From contig NZ_JABWRB020000001.1 of the NCBI RefSeq assembly GCF_014268745.2, forward strand, positions 2,728,001-2,792,000: a stretch of 64,000 bases of DNA. Direction: 5' to 3'. The stretch comes from Pseudomonas zanjanensis (lineage in GTDB: Bacteria > Pseudomonadota > Gammaproteobacteria > Pseudomonadales > Pseudomonadaceae). A program made the translations under genes and the position numbers. Shown here piece by piece: positions 32,935 to 42,108 of the stretch (position 1 is its first letter; each line of letters opens with the position of its first letter). The notes beneath the pieces were generated by a model that was not told the origin of the DNA, ran no database searches, and worked only from the letters and a program-made list of their open reading frames with translations.

Positions 32935-33501
32935 ATGGGCATTCTTGATCGCTTGTTCGGCGGCCGCTTTACCCTGCCGCCACCGGAGGAAACGACGCTC
33001 AGCGACGCGGCGATCATGCGGGAGCTGCATCCTTATCGCGCCGAACTGAAGGCGTTTACCCAAGCCCTACTGGCCCGTATACCAGACGCCGAACGTGCCA
33101 GGCTGGTCAGGCGCGTGCTGCGCATTTACGGCTCGGGCCAGGAGCCGGCCACCGCGCTGGTGGAAGGCTTGCTGGATGCAGACAGAGGCCAGAAGCTCGA
33201 ACACTTGGCGTTGCTAGGCGTCGACTGGAGAGGCTTTGATGGTTTCGAGTATCTGGTACCCTATCTGGTCAGCGCCAGCGGGGTAAAAGAAACTTACCCC
33301 TACCGCTATGAGGGTACGCTGCCGATGTCGGAGACGCTGGCCAATTTCGACCGATGGCTCATGGCGTTCGACAAACGCTACCTGCACCTGGACGCTGGTA
33401 GCGACGAATATGTCGGGTTCATTGCCGATACCGACCAGGTCGAAGCCATGATCGAACTCGCACGGCAAGCAGGTGTTGCAGTGCGCCTCGAGAGCTTTTG
33501 A
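32935..33501 (+). CDS. DUF6630-like hypothetical protein
   Basis: The protein has 188 residues from the ATG at 32935 (ggaacggaaagaaa upstream), beginning MGILDRLFGGRFTLPPPEE. It is soluble, with a C-terminal region (FDRWLMAFDKRYLHLDAGSD, DTDQVEAMIELA) of the type called DUF6630. Function is unknown. The frame is open upstream to 32848, but that part overlaps the previous gene. Confidence 0.65.
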   Translation: MGILDRLFGGRFTLPPPEETTLSDAAIMRELHPYRAELKAFTQALLARIPDAERARLVRRVLRIYGSGQEPATALVEGLLDADRGQKLEHLALLGVDWRGFDGFEYLVPYLVSASGVKETYPYRYEGTLPMSETLANFDRWLMAFDKRYLHLDAGSDEYVGFIADTDQVEAMIELARQAGVAVRLESF

Positions 33502-33598
33502 ACCGGAATGGGTATTCGCTGAATCTCGTTATCCCGCTGAACGAAGCACGCCGCATCACAGTCGGAGCAACAAGACCCTCGACAAAGAAACCTGGCCC

Positions 33599-35365
33599 AT
33601 GCTCCTACGACTTGCTGCCCTCGCTACGCTGTTCACCTTGGCTGCCGGCACAGCGGCCGCGGCACCGGAACCGCTGCGCCTGGAAAGCTTGAAACGCTGC
33701 GGCGACCTGTTGCAAAGCCAGCACCAGGATTGGTGCCTGACAGCGCGCGGGCTGGGTGATGCAACGCCGCAACTGCAACTGGCGGCAAAGGCAATACCCG
33801 CAGACACGGTCCAACGCGAAGGGAACCACCTGCGCGTGCGCCTGGTCGCCGCCGATTACCAAAGCGGCCCGCTCTGGCTGCAAGACGGCTCACGCACCAG
33901 CAATGCCGCCTGGCTGACCTTGCGCAACAGTCACGTGCTGGCCGCCGGGCCGGACGAAGTAGCAAAGAACATGGACGGCCTGACCACCTACGTCGATCTG
34001 GTCAGCGTGCTGATCGAAGAAGACCGTGATGGCCGCCAGGAAGCCGAGCGCCTGGCCCACAAGTACGGCGCGAAGGTGGTCGGCAGCATCGCGCCGCTGA
34101 ACCTGTACCAACTTCGCTTGCCCGCCAAGGACCTGGTGCAGCGCGATGCACTGGTGCTGCGCCTGGGCAGCGAGACCAGCGTGGATGCCGTGGTGATCGA
34201 GGAGTCCTCTGCCGAAGAAACCGAGCAGGCCGCTGCCCATCCTGAAGAACCGAAAAAACCCGCCCTGGACTCCGACGAATGGGCCGCGAATCGCTTTCTC
34301 GACGCGGTGAACTATTACCAACGGCGCATCCCCGGCCGTCAGCCACCCATCCAGCCGCAACCGGTGCGCATTGGCCTGATCGAGCGCGATGTGGACTTCG
34401 ACACGACGGATTTCGCGGACGACCTCGGCGCCTGCTCGCCGCCGCGCACTTGCGTCTACGCCCGCGATGCAGACAAACCGGACAATCACGGCACGACCGT
34501 CGCCGGCATCCTCGCCGCACGTTGGGATGACAGCGGCAACACCGGTTTCCTCCGTGGCCTGGACAAGGCCAGCGGTGGCTTCGAGGTCATCGTCGAACGT
34601 AACTCCGATGCTGGCATCACCGCCAACATCGCCGCCTCGGTCAACCTCGTGGAAGACGGCGTGCGTGTGCTCAATTGGAGCTGGGGCATCCACCGCGTCG
34701 GCGCCAAAGACATCAAGGGCGATGACGTCGACTCGCTGCTGCGCTCGGGCCTCGCCATGGGTGGCTACGAAGAACTGCTGGAAGAGTTTTTCCTTTGGCT
34801 GCGCAAGGCGCATCCCGACGTGATCGTGGTGAACTCCGCCGGCAATGGTTCTTCCTTCTCGGGCAGCGACGAATATCGCCTGCCCTCCTCCTTCATCACA
34901 GAGCAATTGCTCGTGGTCGGCGGGCACCAGCGCAGCGAGCATACTGGCGTTGCCGTCGACGACCCGGCCTATGCGGTCAAGCGCAGCTCCTCGAACATCG
35001 ACATGCGCGTCGACATCACCGCCGCCGCTTGCGCCCACGCCTCGACGAGCAGCGCCGGCCAGGACAGCGCCGTGCATTGCGGCACGTCCTACGCCACGCC
35101 CATGGTCGCGGGCCTGCTGGCGGCGATGCTGTCCATCAACCCGCAACTGCAACCCGAGCAATTGCGCATGCTGTTACGCCGCAGCGCCATGACCATCGGC
35201 GAAAACCACGACTTCGAACCGATGGACGGCGAAGACCTCACCGCGCCCATCCTGCCGTCGGAACGCCGCTACCAACTCAACGACAAGGACGTCGGCCGCT
35301 CGGCACGGCTGGACATGCAAAAGGCCCTGGATTTGGCGGCGCAAAGCCGTGAACGTGTGCGTTGA
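33599..35365 (+). CDS. Exported subtilisin-like (S8) serine protease
   Basis: The protein has 588 residues. Signal peptide residues 1-22 (LATLFTLAAGTAAAA) are followed by about 230 residues of unassigned N-terminal region, then the S8 domain with catalytic Asp in IGLIERDVDF (Asp264 or 266), His297 in DNHGTTVAGILAA, the oxyanion Asn in NSAGNGS and Ser497 in GTSYATPMVAG. Several cysteines lie in the catalytic domain (ACSPPRTC), consistent with a periplasmic or secreted enzyme. No autotransporter barrel is present. Substrate is unknown. The ATG at 33599 is chosen because it begins the signal peptide. Confidence 0.85.
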   Translation: MLLRLAALATLFTLAAGTAAAAPEPLRLESLKRCGDLLQSQHQDWCLTARGLGDATPQLQLAAKAIPADTVQREGNHLRVRLVAADYQSGPLWLQDGSRTSNAAWLTLRNSHVLAAGPDEVAKNMDGLTTYVDLVSVLIEEDRDGRQEAERLAHKYGAKVVGSIAPLNLYQLRLPAKDLVQRDALVLRLGSETSVDAVVIEESSAEETEQAAAHPEEPKKPALDSDEWAANRFLDAVNYYQRRIPGRQPPIQPQPVRIGLIERDVDFDTTDFADDLGACSPPRTCVYARDADKPDNHGTTVAGILAARWDDSGNTGFLRGLDKASGGFEVIVERNSDAGITANIAASVNLVEDGVRVLNWSWGIHRVGAKDIKGDDVDSLLRSGLAMGGYEELLEEFFLWLRKAHPDVIVVNSAGNGSSFSGSDEYRLPSSFITEQLLVVGGHQRSEHTGVAVDDPAYAVKRSSSNIDMRVDITAAACAHASTSSAGQDSAVHCGTSYATPMVAGLLAAMLSINPQLQPEQLRMLLRRSAMTIGENHDFEPMDGEDLTAPILPSERRYQLNDKDVGRSARLDMQKALDLAAQSRERVR

Positions 35366-35374
35366 ACCGGCGGG

Positions 35375-35911
35375 TCATGGGAGCAATCGGTAAGTGGATT
35401 GCACCAAGCCCGACGCAAAGCTGCGGCTGGATACGAGTTTCAAATCCACATCCTGCTCAAGCCCGCCAAACAACGGCCTCCCCGAGCCAATCAACACCGG
35501 AACGGTGGTAATCACCATATCGGTCACCAAGCCCTCGCGCAGGAACGACTGCACCACCCGCCCGCCATCCACATAGACGCGCTGCACGCCTTGGCTTGCC
35601 AGCTCCGTCATCAACGCCTTCGGTGCCAGGTTGGAGAAACGCAGCTTATTCTTCAACGCCTCGGGCACCGGCGAATCGGCCAACTGTTTGGACAGCACCA
35701 CCACGGGCCGGTCGTAGAACCAGGTGTCGAAGGTCCGTACCTTTTCATAGCTCCCGCGCCCCATCACGATGACGTCCTTGTCGGTGATGAAGTCTTGATA
35801 GCCGTGGTCCTCGGATGGGTCGTCGCGTTGCAAGAGCCAGTCGATGTCACCGTCGGGCCGAGAAATGAAACCGTCCAGGCTGGTGGCGATGAAGACGTGA
35901 GCGGTAGGCAT
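35375..35911 (-). CDS. Dihydrofolate reductase-like (RibD C-terminal) protein
   Basis: The protein has 178 residues of the YyaP/RibD-C family (AHVFIATSLDGFISRPDGDIDWL, GRGSYEKVRTF, VYVDGGRVVQSFLREGL). Family members have a DHFR fold and bind NADPH; many are of unknown substrate and it is not a folate enzyme by default. The ATG at 35911 follows aaaggagcctcaa. It converges on the protease gene. Confidence 0.85.
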   Translation of the reverse strand: MPTAHVFIATSLDGFISRPDGDIDWLLQRDDPSEDHGYQDFITDKDVIVMGRGSYEKVRTFDTWFYDRPVVVLSKQLADSPVPEALKNKLRFSNLAPKALMTELASQGVQRVYVDGGRVVQSFLREGLVTDMVITTVPVLIGSGRPLFGGLEQDVDLKLVSSRSFASGLVQSTYRLLP

Positions 35912-35967
35912 TTGAGGCTCCTTTGTTGTGGTGGATATTGAGGTGTGGCCGTGAGGTGAAGACTTGT

Positions 35968-37209
35968 TCAGCGACGCCACACCCGCCCGTCGCTATTCAC
36001 TACCCAAGGTGACCGATCAGCAACGATACGCACCCCGCCGGCCCAACGCTCTGCTGGCGCGTAATCGAGCCAGTTGATATGCCCGAGCAACATTTGCTCG
36101 CCCAAGGCCGTCACACGAACAAGGCGCCTCTGCCATTCACGTCCCGGCTGTTCATGCACCAAGGGGTGTGGTGCATCGATCAACGGTCGCAGCAGCGCAT
36201 GGAACATCAGGTCGCCCAGATAAGGCAGAGGCTCGTAGCTCATCATTAGATGGCTGAACACCTTACCAGCAGGCAGCTCGCCATGATCGGCGAGCACACG
36301 CAGCACCAGCCGCTGAGTCAGACTCAAGCCGTCGCCTGCCCCGGGAAGCTCCTGCAGTTGTCTCGCCAAAGCAGGCCCGAGCAGCGGCAGCGCGGGATGC
36401 AAGTGTGCTGCAAGGCCTGCCCAGTCGCCTGGGTCCGCTGCGGTGTAGGCGGCCCATGCTTCGCGCGCCAGTGCCAACGCGTCCTCACCGAGCGAGCGCC
36501 GTTGCGACCAGAGCCAGGGGAGCAAATCCGGGGCAAGCTGACCAATGCCAATAAAGCGCTCCACGCCGGGTACCCGGCTGATTTCAATCAATTCGAGCCT
36601 GCGCGGCAAGGCCGGCAAACTCGCCAGTAACCGGATCAGAAACAATTGATCGTAGGCGTCGCCCTCGCACCACAATACCAGCTCACTGTCCGCGTCCAGT
36701 TTTGCCAGCGCGTCATGCTGCAAGGCCTGGCGCTGTTGAATATCACGGCGAGAGAACCCAAATGCCTGTTCCAAGAAATTGGCTCGCACTGACCAGTAAT
36801 CATCGTCAGGTAATGCGGGGACCGGACCCATCACCATCGGATCATCAAACATATGAAACGAACCTGAAAAACCAGCCACCCGCAGGCTGTGCTCGATGTC
36901 GTTACCGCATCGCCAATGCTGGACCGCCGCTTCGTTAGTCGCAACGAACCCCGGATGACGTGCGGCGAACGTCACGCCATCGGTGTGGGTAATCAGCTTG
37001 GGCCAACTGGCGAAACCAGCCTCACGGGCAACCAGCCATTGTGTGTCGGCCAGTCGATAGTCCGGGCCAGACAAGCCCATTGCGCGCAGCTGCTCACGCA
37101 CATTGTCGGCTTCATGGTTTTTCAGTGCCTTCAAAAGACGCTTGGCGCGCTTACGCAGGAAGGGTAAATCGAGGAGACCGTGATGACGGGAAGCGTTGGT
37201 GGCGGGCAT
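35968..37209 (-). CDS. DUF1835-domain protein
   Basis: The protein has 413 residues. An N-terminal helical segment rich in charged residues (about 1-80) precedes a DUF1835-like domain (AVQHWRCGNDIEHSLRVAGF, SELVLWCEGDAYDQLFLIRLL) and a C-terminal helical region (FSHLMMSYEPLPYLGDLMF). DUF1835 proteins are of unknown function; some sit beside sigma factors. It stands alone upstream of a DHFR-like gene on the same strand. Confidence 0.7.
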   Translation of the reverse strand: MPATNASRHHGLLDLPFLRKRAKRLLKALKNHEADNVREQLRAMGLSGPDYRLADTQWLVAREAGFASWPKLITHTDGVTFAARHPGFVATNEAAVQHWRCGNDIEHSLRVAGFSGSFHMFDDPMVMGPVPALPDDDYWSVRANFLEQAFGFSRRDIQQRQALQHDALAKLDADSELVLWCEGDAYDQLFLIRLLASLPALPRRLELIEISRVPGVERFIGIGQLAPDLLPWLWSQRRSLGEDALALAREAWAAYTAADPGDWAGLAAHLHPALPLLGPALARQLQELPGAGDGLSLTQRLVLRVLADHGELPAGKVFSHLMMSYEPLPYLGDLMFHALLRPLIDAPHPLVHEQPGREWQRRLVRVTALGEQMLLGHINWLDYAPAERWAGGVRIVADRSPWVVNSDGRVWRR

Positions 37210-37552
37210 GCCAACTCCTTACAGGGCTCGGTCCGCCGACAAGCCGGGAGTTGGAATGAAAAACTCGAAAAACCTGCCTTGGGGATGACCCCTTCGCGCG
37301 GACCGCAGGCGCAGCAAACGCCCGGGGACCGACTTTAGCGGGAAGTACTGATGAAAGCAAAGCTTGGCGGTGGGCAGATTTCGGAGTGCTGGGGAGGTGC
37401 ATCCCCTCTGGGTTGCTGTGAACATCTAGAAATCTGGCCATGGACTGTGCCGCAACAGGCGACTTTCGGCCCAGAAACGGACGCTGGACAGCGCACGACT
37501 ATGGAAAAAAGGCTTATACCCCATGCCGTTCACTTAAGAAAAATGATGGCCC
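37210..37552. other. Intergenic stretch without recognised gene
   Basis: No credible gene or structure was seen except a degenerate tttcggcccagaa motif at 37464, which recurs in the accessory region at 52.6, 54.1 and 56.4 kb. Confidence 0.5.
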
Positions 37553-37686
37553 TGTGGCGAGGGAGCTTGCTCCCGCTCGGCTGCGAAGCAGTCGTAAACC
37601 GGCGGGTGCGGTGTGTGTCTGATACGCCGCACTTGGCAGGTTTTGGGGCCGCTTCGCGGCCCAGCGGGAGCAAGCTCCCTCGCCAC
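37553..37686. repeat. REPIN-like inverted pair, GAGGGAGCTTGCTCCC family
   Basis: Forward copy from 37553 and inverse copy ending at 37686, 43 bases downstream of the receptor stop on the minus strand. Confidence 0.9.
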
Positions 37687-37728
37687 GGGTTTGTCGATTG
37701 CCTTACAGCATTGGGCTTACACGCCTGC

Positions 37729-40119
37729 TTACCAGTTGTAACTCACTTTGGCGGTAATCTCGCGACCCGGGTTGTAGAAGTTCGCCGTGCCGGAACCGAC
37801 CACGTGCTGCTCATCCAGCAGGTTGCTGACGTTCACCGCAAGGTCGGTGCCCTTGGCGATCTCGTAGTTGAAGGCGGCGTCGAACAGCGTGGTGCCATCG
37901 CTTTTGCCGGAGTTGGCTGCATCGAAGTAATAAGAGCCGACGTAGCGTGCCCCCAAGCCAACGCTGACATCCGTGCCGGGCACGTCGTAATAACTCCAGA
38001 GCGAAGCGGAATGCTTGGGTGCCGTGGAGAACTCATTACCCTTCAGGGAGCTGCCGTCGTACAACGAACCGCGCAGTACCTCGGACTCCATATAGGAGTA
38101 GCCACCGATCAGGCTGAGGTTCTGCGTCACCTGCGCCTTGGCCTCCAGGTCGAGGCCACGGGCCCGCGATTCGCCCACCGTCTGTTGTTCAATGATGCCG
38201 CTCGGCAGCACCACGGCGATGGTGACGTTTTCCTGGGTCAGGTCATAAACGGCTGCGGAGAACAGTGCGTCCATCCCCATCGGCGCATACTTCACGCCCA
38301 CTTCGTACTGCGTGCCCGTCTGCGGTGTTACGCCAACCTGAGGCGGCGAGACGGATTCCACCATGCTCACATAGGTGGACACCTCATCGTTGACGATATA
38401 GGTCAACGCACCTCGGTAGGAGGTTTCGGAGAAGTTGTCTTTTTCCGTGGATATCAAGCCTTTGCTGGTAAGGTCCATCGAGTCGTTGCGCATACCCGCG
38501 GTGACGATGAAACGCTCGTAGAACGATAGGTTCTGCTGAAGGAACACGGCCTTGGTGGTCGCGTCTCGCTTGTTGACGGCATACGGCGTGATTGAGCGTG
38601 GAACGCCAGTAAACACGGGGTTTGCAATGTCAATCGGGGTGGTCAGGGTGTAGACCGAGCTTTCCTTGGTGGTCGAATCGAGATACTCCACGCCCACCAG
38701 GCTGCTGCTGTCGATGTTCTCGAAGCGGGCATCGTATTGCAGCATAAGATTGCCGTTGAACTGGTCGGCCTCACTGTCCGTTCCAAACAGATACCGGTCA
38801 ACGGTAGTACCGACACGTGCGGCGCTGTCGCTGAGATAAACGTAGCCAAAATCATCGGTCAACTTGCTGTAACGCAGATTGCTGCGCAGTACAAAGCCGT
38901 TGTCGAAGTCATGGGTGACGTTACCGCTGAGGCTGGTGCGCTCGACATCGTGGAAGTTGTAACTGGGCTCACCATAGAACTTGCTGCGGTCGTATTCCTT
39001 GTCCAGCGGATAGCCGCCACTGTTGGGCGAACTTTCAGTTTTCAGATAGTCCAGAATCACGGTGGCTGACGTGTAATCCGTGGGTGCCCAGGTGAGGCCA
39101 CCCATCACCAACCGGTTGTCGTCCTGTGAGTGATCGTACTCGCGGTCGCTGTTTTGGCCTTTGGCAGTAAAGCGGCCAGCCAAGGTTTTCTCGTCGTTCA
39201 GCGCATCCCCCACATCGATGCCTGTCTCGACATGGTCAAACGACCCGTAGGTCACATAGCCTTGGCCAAACTGCTCGAAGCGCGGTTGTTTGGTCACGAA
39301 GTTCACCGAACCACCCGGGTCCGCGGGGCCAAACAGCGTGGAGTTGGCGCCACGCAAAATCTCGATGCGTTCATAAGCGAATGGATCTTCGCGTACCCCG
39401 CGCATCGAACTCAGGGTCAAGCCGTCACGGTAGGTAGTGGCCTGGAAGCCCCGGATCTGGAAATAGTCGTTGCGGTCATCCGTACCATAGAAGTCACTGA
39501 CCACGCCCGGCGTGTATTGCAGCGCCTCTTCCGTGGTGCTGACGCTGCGTTGCTCCATTTCCTTGTTGGTAACCACCGACACCGATGCCGGTGTATTGAG
39601 AATGCTGGTTGCCACCTTGCCGCCAACCCAGAGCTCCTGGGCGACCACCGAGTTGGCGTCGTCGTCGGCACTGACCCTGACCTTGGCATTGATGATGAGG
39701 GGTGCAAGGCGGTAGTCCTCGACGTCCGTTGCGCCGAGCTCCAGCGGGCCGGCGGGCTTTGGTCGAGGGGACAGTAGATAGGCATTCGGGCCTTGCTGTT
39801 CGATTTGCAATTCGCTCCCCTGCAGCAACGATGACAGCGCTGCCGATGTATCGAGCGTGCCATTCACGCCAGCCGTGGTGCGGTTCACTACACTCGACGC
39901 GTCGAAGGAAAGACTGATGCCAGCCTCCCGCGCAAAACGATCAAGCGCCGGCGCCAGTGGGCCGGCAGCGATGTTCCACTGCTTGACTTGGTTGCTGTGG
40001 TCAGCGCTCGAGGTTTGCGCCAGCGATGGCAATGCGTAGCTGCTCACGATCAAACCCAAAATCGCACCGTGCAAGGCACGATTTAATGGATGGCGCTGTG
40101 AAACCGGGGACGAACTCAT
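37729..40119 (-). CDS. TonB-dependent siderophore receptor with STN signalling domain
   Basis: The outer-membrane receptor has 796 residues and imports a ferric siderophore. After a signal peptide (ending about LPSLAQ, residue 36) comes an STN/secretin-like signalling domain (about 55-125), which contacts the FecR-type anti-sigma factor, then the plug (VVTNKEMEQRSVSTTEEALQ, RGFQATTYRDG, LRGANSTLFGPADPGGSVNF) and a 22-strand barrel ending in VSYNW. The ATG at 40119 follows ggagcgagaaa; a longer frame upstream is not needed. Its FecI and FecR genes lie directly upstream, so this is a cell-surface signalling system. The cognate siderophore, probably foreign, is unknown. Confidence 0.93.
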   Translation of the reverse strand: MSSSPVSQRHPLNRALHGAILGLIVSSYALPSLAQTSSADHSNQVKQWNIAAGPLAPALDRFAREAGISLSFDASSVVNRTTAGVNGTLDTSAALSSLLQGSELQIEQQGPNAYLLSPRPKPAGPLELGATDVEDYRLAPLIINAKVRVSADDDANSVVAQELWVGGKVATSILNTPASVSVVTNKEMEQRSVSTTEEALQYTPGVVSDFYGTDDRNDYFQIRGFQATTYRDGLTLSSMRGVREDPFAYERIEILRGANSTLFGPADPGGSVNFVTKQPRFEQFGQGYVTYGSFDHVETGIDVGDALNDEKTLAGRFTAKGQNSDREYDHSQDDNRLVMGGLTWAPTDYTSATVILDYLKTESSPNSGGYPLDKEYDRSKFYGEPSYNFHDVERTSLSGNVTHDFDNGFVLRSNLRYSKLTDDFGYVYLSDSAARVGTTVDRYLFGTDSEADQFNGNLMLQYDARFENIDSSSLVGVEYLDSTTKESSVYTLTTPIDIANPVFTGVPRSITPYAVNKRDATTKAVFLQQNLSFYERFIVTAGMRNDSMDLTSKGLISTEKDNFSETSYRGALTYIVNDEVSTYVSMVESVSPPQVGVTPQTGTQYEVGVKYAPMGMDALFSAAVYDLTQENVTIAVVLPSGIIEQQTVGESRARGLDLEAKAQVTQNLSLIGGYSYMESEVLRGSLYDGSSLKGNEFSTAPKHSASLWSYYDVPGTDVSVGLGARYVGSYYFDAANSGKSDGTTLFDAAFNYEIAKGTDLAVNVSNLLDEQHVVGSGTANFYNPGREITAKVSYNW

Positions 40120-40237
40120 TTTCTCGCTCCAAGAAAGGACATCGGCAGACTGGCCTGTATTCCGGCCTTCCTTAGAGGTCGAACGAGAATGAGAAAGCAC
40201 CTCATTCTTTTTCAGGCAGCGCAAAGTTCCGATGGGC

Positions 40238-41218
40238 TCAGGTGGCAGCGGTCACGGTCACCCAATAGCGGGTCCGATAATCAATGTGCAAGTGCAGTGA
40301 TTGCGCAATCAATGCCAGGACCTGATCGTTGTCGGCGAGCTGGAAGGTGCCGGAAACGCGACGATCAGCGACCTCTTCGGCGCAGCGCAGTACCCCGGGG
40401 CGATAACGCGACAGCTCCACGATGAAATCATTGAGGCGCATATTGCGTGCACTGATCACCCCGTCACCCCAGCTCCATAGATCAAGGCCATTGCCTTTGA
40501 ACGTTCGGGCACCACTTGATGTGAACAGCAGCTGATTGCCTGCCTGGACGCTGCGGCTCGCAGGCGTTTGACTGGAGCCGGGGAAAACCGTGACCGATCC
40601 TTCCTGAGCCGCGACCAGAGTGCCATCGTCCAGCTCGCGTGCCAGAAAGCGGGAGCTCTGGGCGCGCATGATCCCGTCACGGGATTGCACCCAGAACGGT
40701 CGCGCTCGAGGCGAGTGTTGATCCGCACCGACATTCACGATGATTTCACCCCGTCGCAGGATGATCAGGCGTCGCTGGGCGTCGAAATCGCTGTCGACGG
40801 CGCTATCGCTATTGAGCTGGATAAGGCTGCCATCATCGAGTTGGAAGCGTCGTTGCTCGCCGGTGCTGCTGCGTTGTTGCGCAAGCATGGCGGGTACGGG
40901 TGTGTAGTCCCGGCCGAGCCAGGCTGCCGTGCTGACAGTCGCCAATAGGCCCAGCAGCTTCAGGCTTTCGCGCCGCCGCATTCCATGATGGGTGCCATTA
41001 AGGGTGTGTCGCGCCAGTTGAGCGGGCACGCCGGCGAATTCATCCCCAAGCGTTTCCACACGCTGCCACGCCAACCCATGCTCCGGGCGCTGCTGGAGCC
41101 AGTGCTCAAAAGTGCGCTGTGTCTGTTCATCGGCTTGATTGAAGCGAAGGCGCACCAGCCATTGGATCGCCTGCTCGACAATGGCCGGATCCAGCGTCTG
41201 CGGCTCACGACTCGACAT
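40238..41218 (-). CDS. FecR-family anti-sigma factor / regulator
   Basis: The protein has 326 residues. A cytoplasmic N-terminus with the DUF4880-type helix (AIQWLVRLRFNQADEQTQRTF, WQRVE) precedes a membrane segment (about residues 85-102, LLGLLATVSTAAWLG), the periplasmic FecR domain (GEQRRFQLDDGSLIQLNSDS) and a C-terminal STN-binding part. It relays receptor occupancy to the sigma factor. The ATG at 41218 overlaps the end of the sigma gene by 14 bases. Confidence 0.9.
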   Translation of the reverse strand: MSSREPQTLDPAIVEQAIQWLVRLRFNQADEQTQRTFEHWLQQRPEHGLAWQRVETLGDEFAGVPAQLARHTLNGTHHGMRRRESLKLLGLLATVSTAAWLGRDYTPVPAMLAQQRSSTGEQRRFQLDDGSLIQLNSDSAVDSDFDAQRRLIILRRGEIIVNVGADQHSPRARPFWVQSRDGIMRAQSSRFLARELDDGTLVAAQEGSVTVFPGSSQTPASRSVQAGNQLLFTSSGARTFKGNGLDLWSWGDGVISARNMRLNDFIVELSRYRPGVLRCAEEVADRRVSGTFQLADNDQVLALIAQSLHLHIDYRTRYWVTVTAAT

Positions 41219-41720
41219 AACGCAAGCGATAGCAGTGTTGCAGGGCCGTGGCCAGGTCGCGTTCCACCGTCGCGCGGGAAACACCCAGCTTTTCGGCTAT
41301 TTGCGCGCACGTCAGGCCGTCGAGTCGGGCAAATAAAAATGCCTGGCGAACTCTCGGTTTAAGCATACCGAGCATGCGATCTATGCGCTCGAGCGCATCA
41401 AGAATCATCAGTCGGCTTTCTTCCGAGGGCACCTCGTGTTGAGGCAGCAACATGATGCTTTCCAAGTAGGCACGTTCGAGTTCGCGACGACGATACTGAT
41501 CAATCAGCAGTCCGCGGGCGATACTGCTCAAATAGGCGCGTGGTTCGCGCAAGGGGCTGGACTGACGGGACTTGAGCAGGCGTACGAAGGTGTCCTGCGC
41601 CAAATCTGCTGCGTTATCGCGACATCCAATGCGTCGGATTAGCCAGCCGTATAACCACGAGTGGTGGGTTCGATAGAGCAGCCCTAGATCTGCAGTACCT
41701 AGTGTTTCATCGCTGCGCAT
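41205..41720 (-). CDS. FecI-type ECF sigma factor
   Basis: The protein has 171 residues from the ATG at 41720 (41759 is an alternative that would place the Fur-like site inside the gene). Sigma region 2 (LYRTHHSWLYGWLIRRIGCRDNAADLAQDTF in outline) and region 4 (LDGLTCAQIAEKLGVSRATVERDL) are complete. It should direct transcription of the receptor gene when the siderophore is bound, as FecI and PvdS-like factors do. Confidence 0.92.
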   Translation of the reverse strand: MRSDETLGTADLGLLYRTHHSWLYGWLIRRIGCRDNAADLAQDTFVRLLKSRQSSPLREPRAYLSSIARGLLIDQYRRRELERAYLESIMLLPQHEVPSEESRLMILDALERIDRMLGMLKPRVRQAFLFARLDGLTCAQIAEKLGVSRATVERDLATALQHCYRLRYVES

Positions 41721-41738
41721 CGGAATCCCGGCAAGTAC

Positions 41739-41757
41739 ATGATTGATAATTAATCGC
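41739..41757. promoter_or_regulatory. Candidate Fur box upstream of the sigma gene
   Basis: atgattgataattaatcgc matches the 19-base Fur consensus at about 11 positions, including an intact central GATAAT. It lies 19 bases before the preferred sigma start, which is the normal arrangement for iron-repressed FecI genes. Confidence 0.5.
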
Positions 41758-41760
41758 ATT

Positions 41761-42108
41761 CTACTCAGGCGATAGGCCTTAGGCAAATACGTGGCGCTTA
41801 GTGTCCGCTTCTGGGCGAACGCTTCTCCACCCAAAGCCGATACTGGCGGGTGCGAAATGCCAGGGCGAGCTGTTGCAGGATCAGCGCGCGCAACGGCGAC
41901 ACCCTCGAATCGGGCTTTTTGGCCCGACTCAGTTTGTGCAATTGAAACTTCACGACCGCCACGGCGCCCCAATCAACTGTGGGAGCGAGCTTGCTCGCGA
42001 TGGCGTCGGTACATTCAACATTGATGCAAACGGCCCCACCGCGATCGCGACCCAGCATGCCCCTCTACCGGTTTGCGGGTAAATGGGCGGACTGCCTGGA
42101 AACTCGAT
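41761..42108. other. Intergenic stretch with a single REP
   Basis: Contains one REP (41979-42002, tgtgggagcgagcttgctcg). A minus-strand frame of 86 codons crosses it but has no ribosome site and includes the REP, so it was not called. Confidence 0.6.

Noticed and set aside
35399..35941. Plus-strand frames opposite the DHFR-like gene
   Set aside because: Antisense shadows without ribosome sites or similarity.
41798..42058. An 86-codon gene on the minus strand
   Set aside because: It has no ribosome site, its front is REP sequence and its tail showed no recognisable family.
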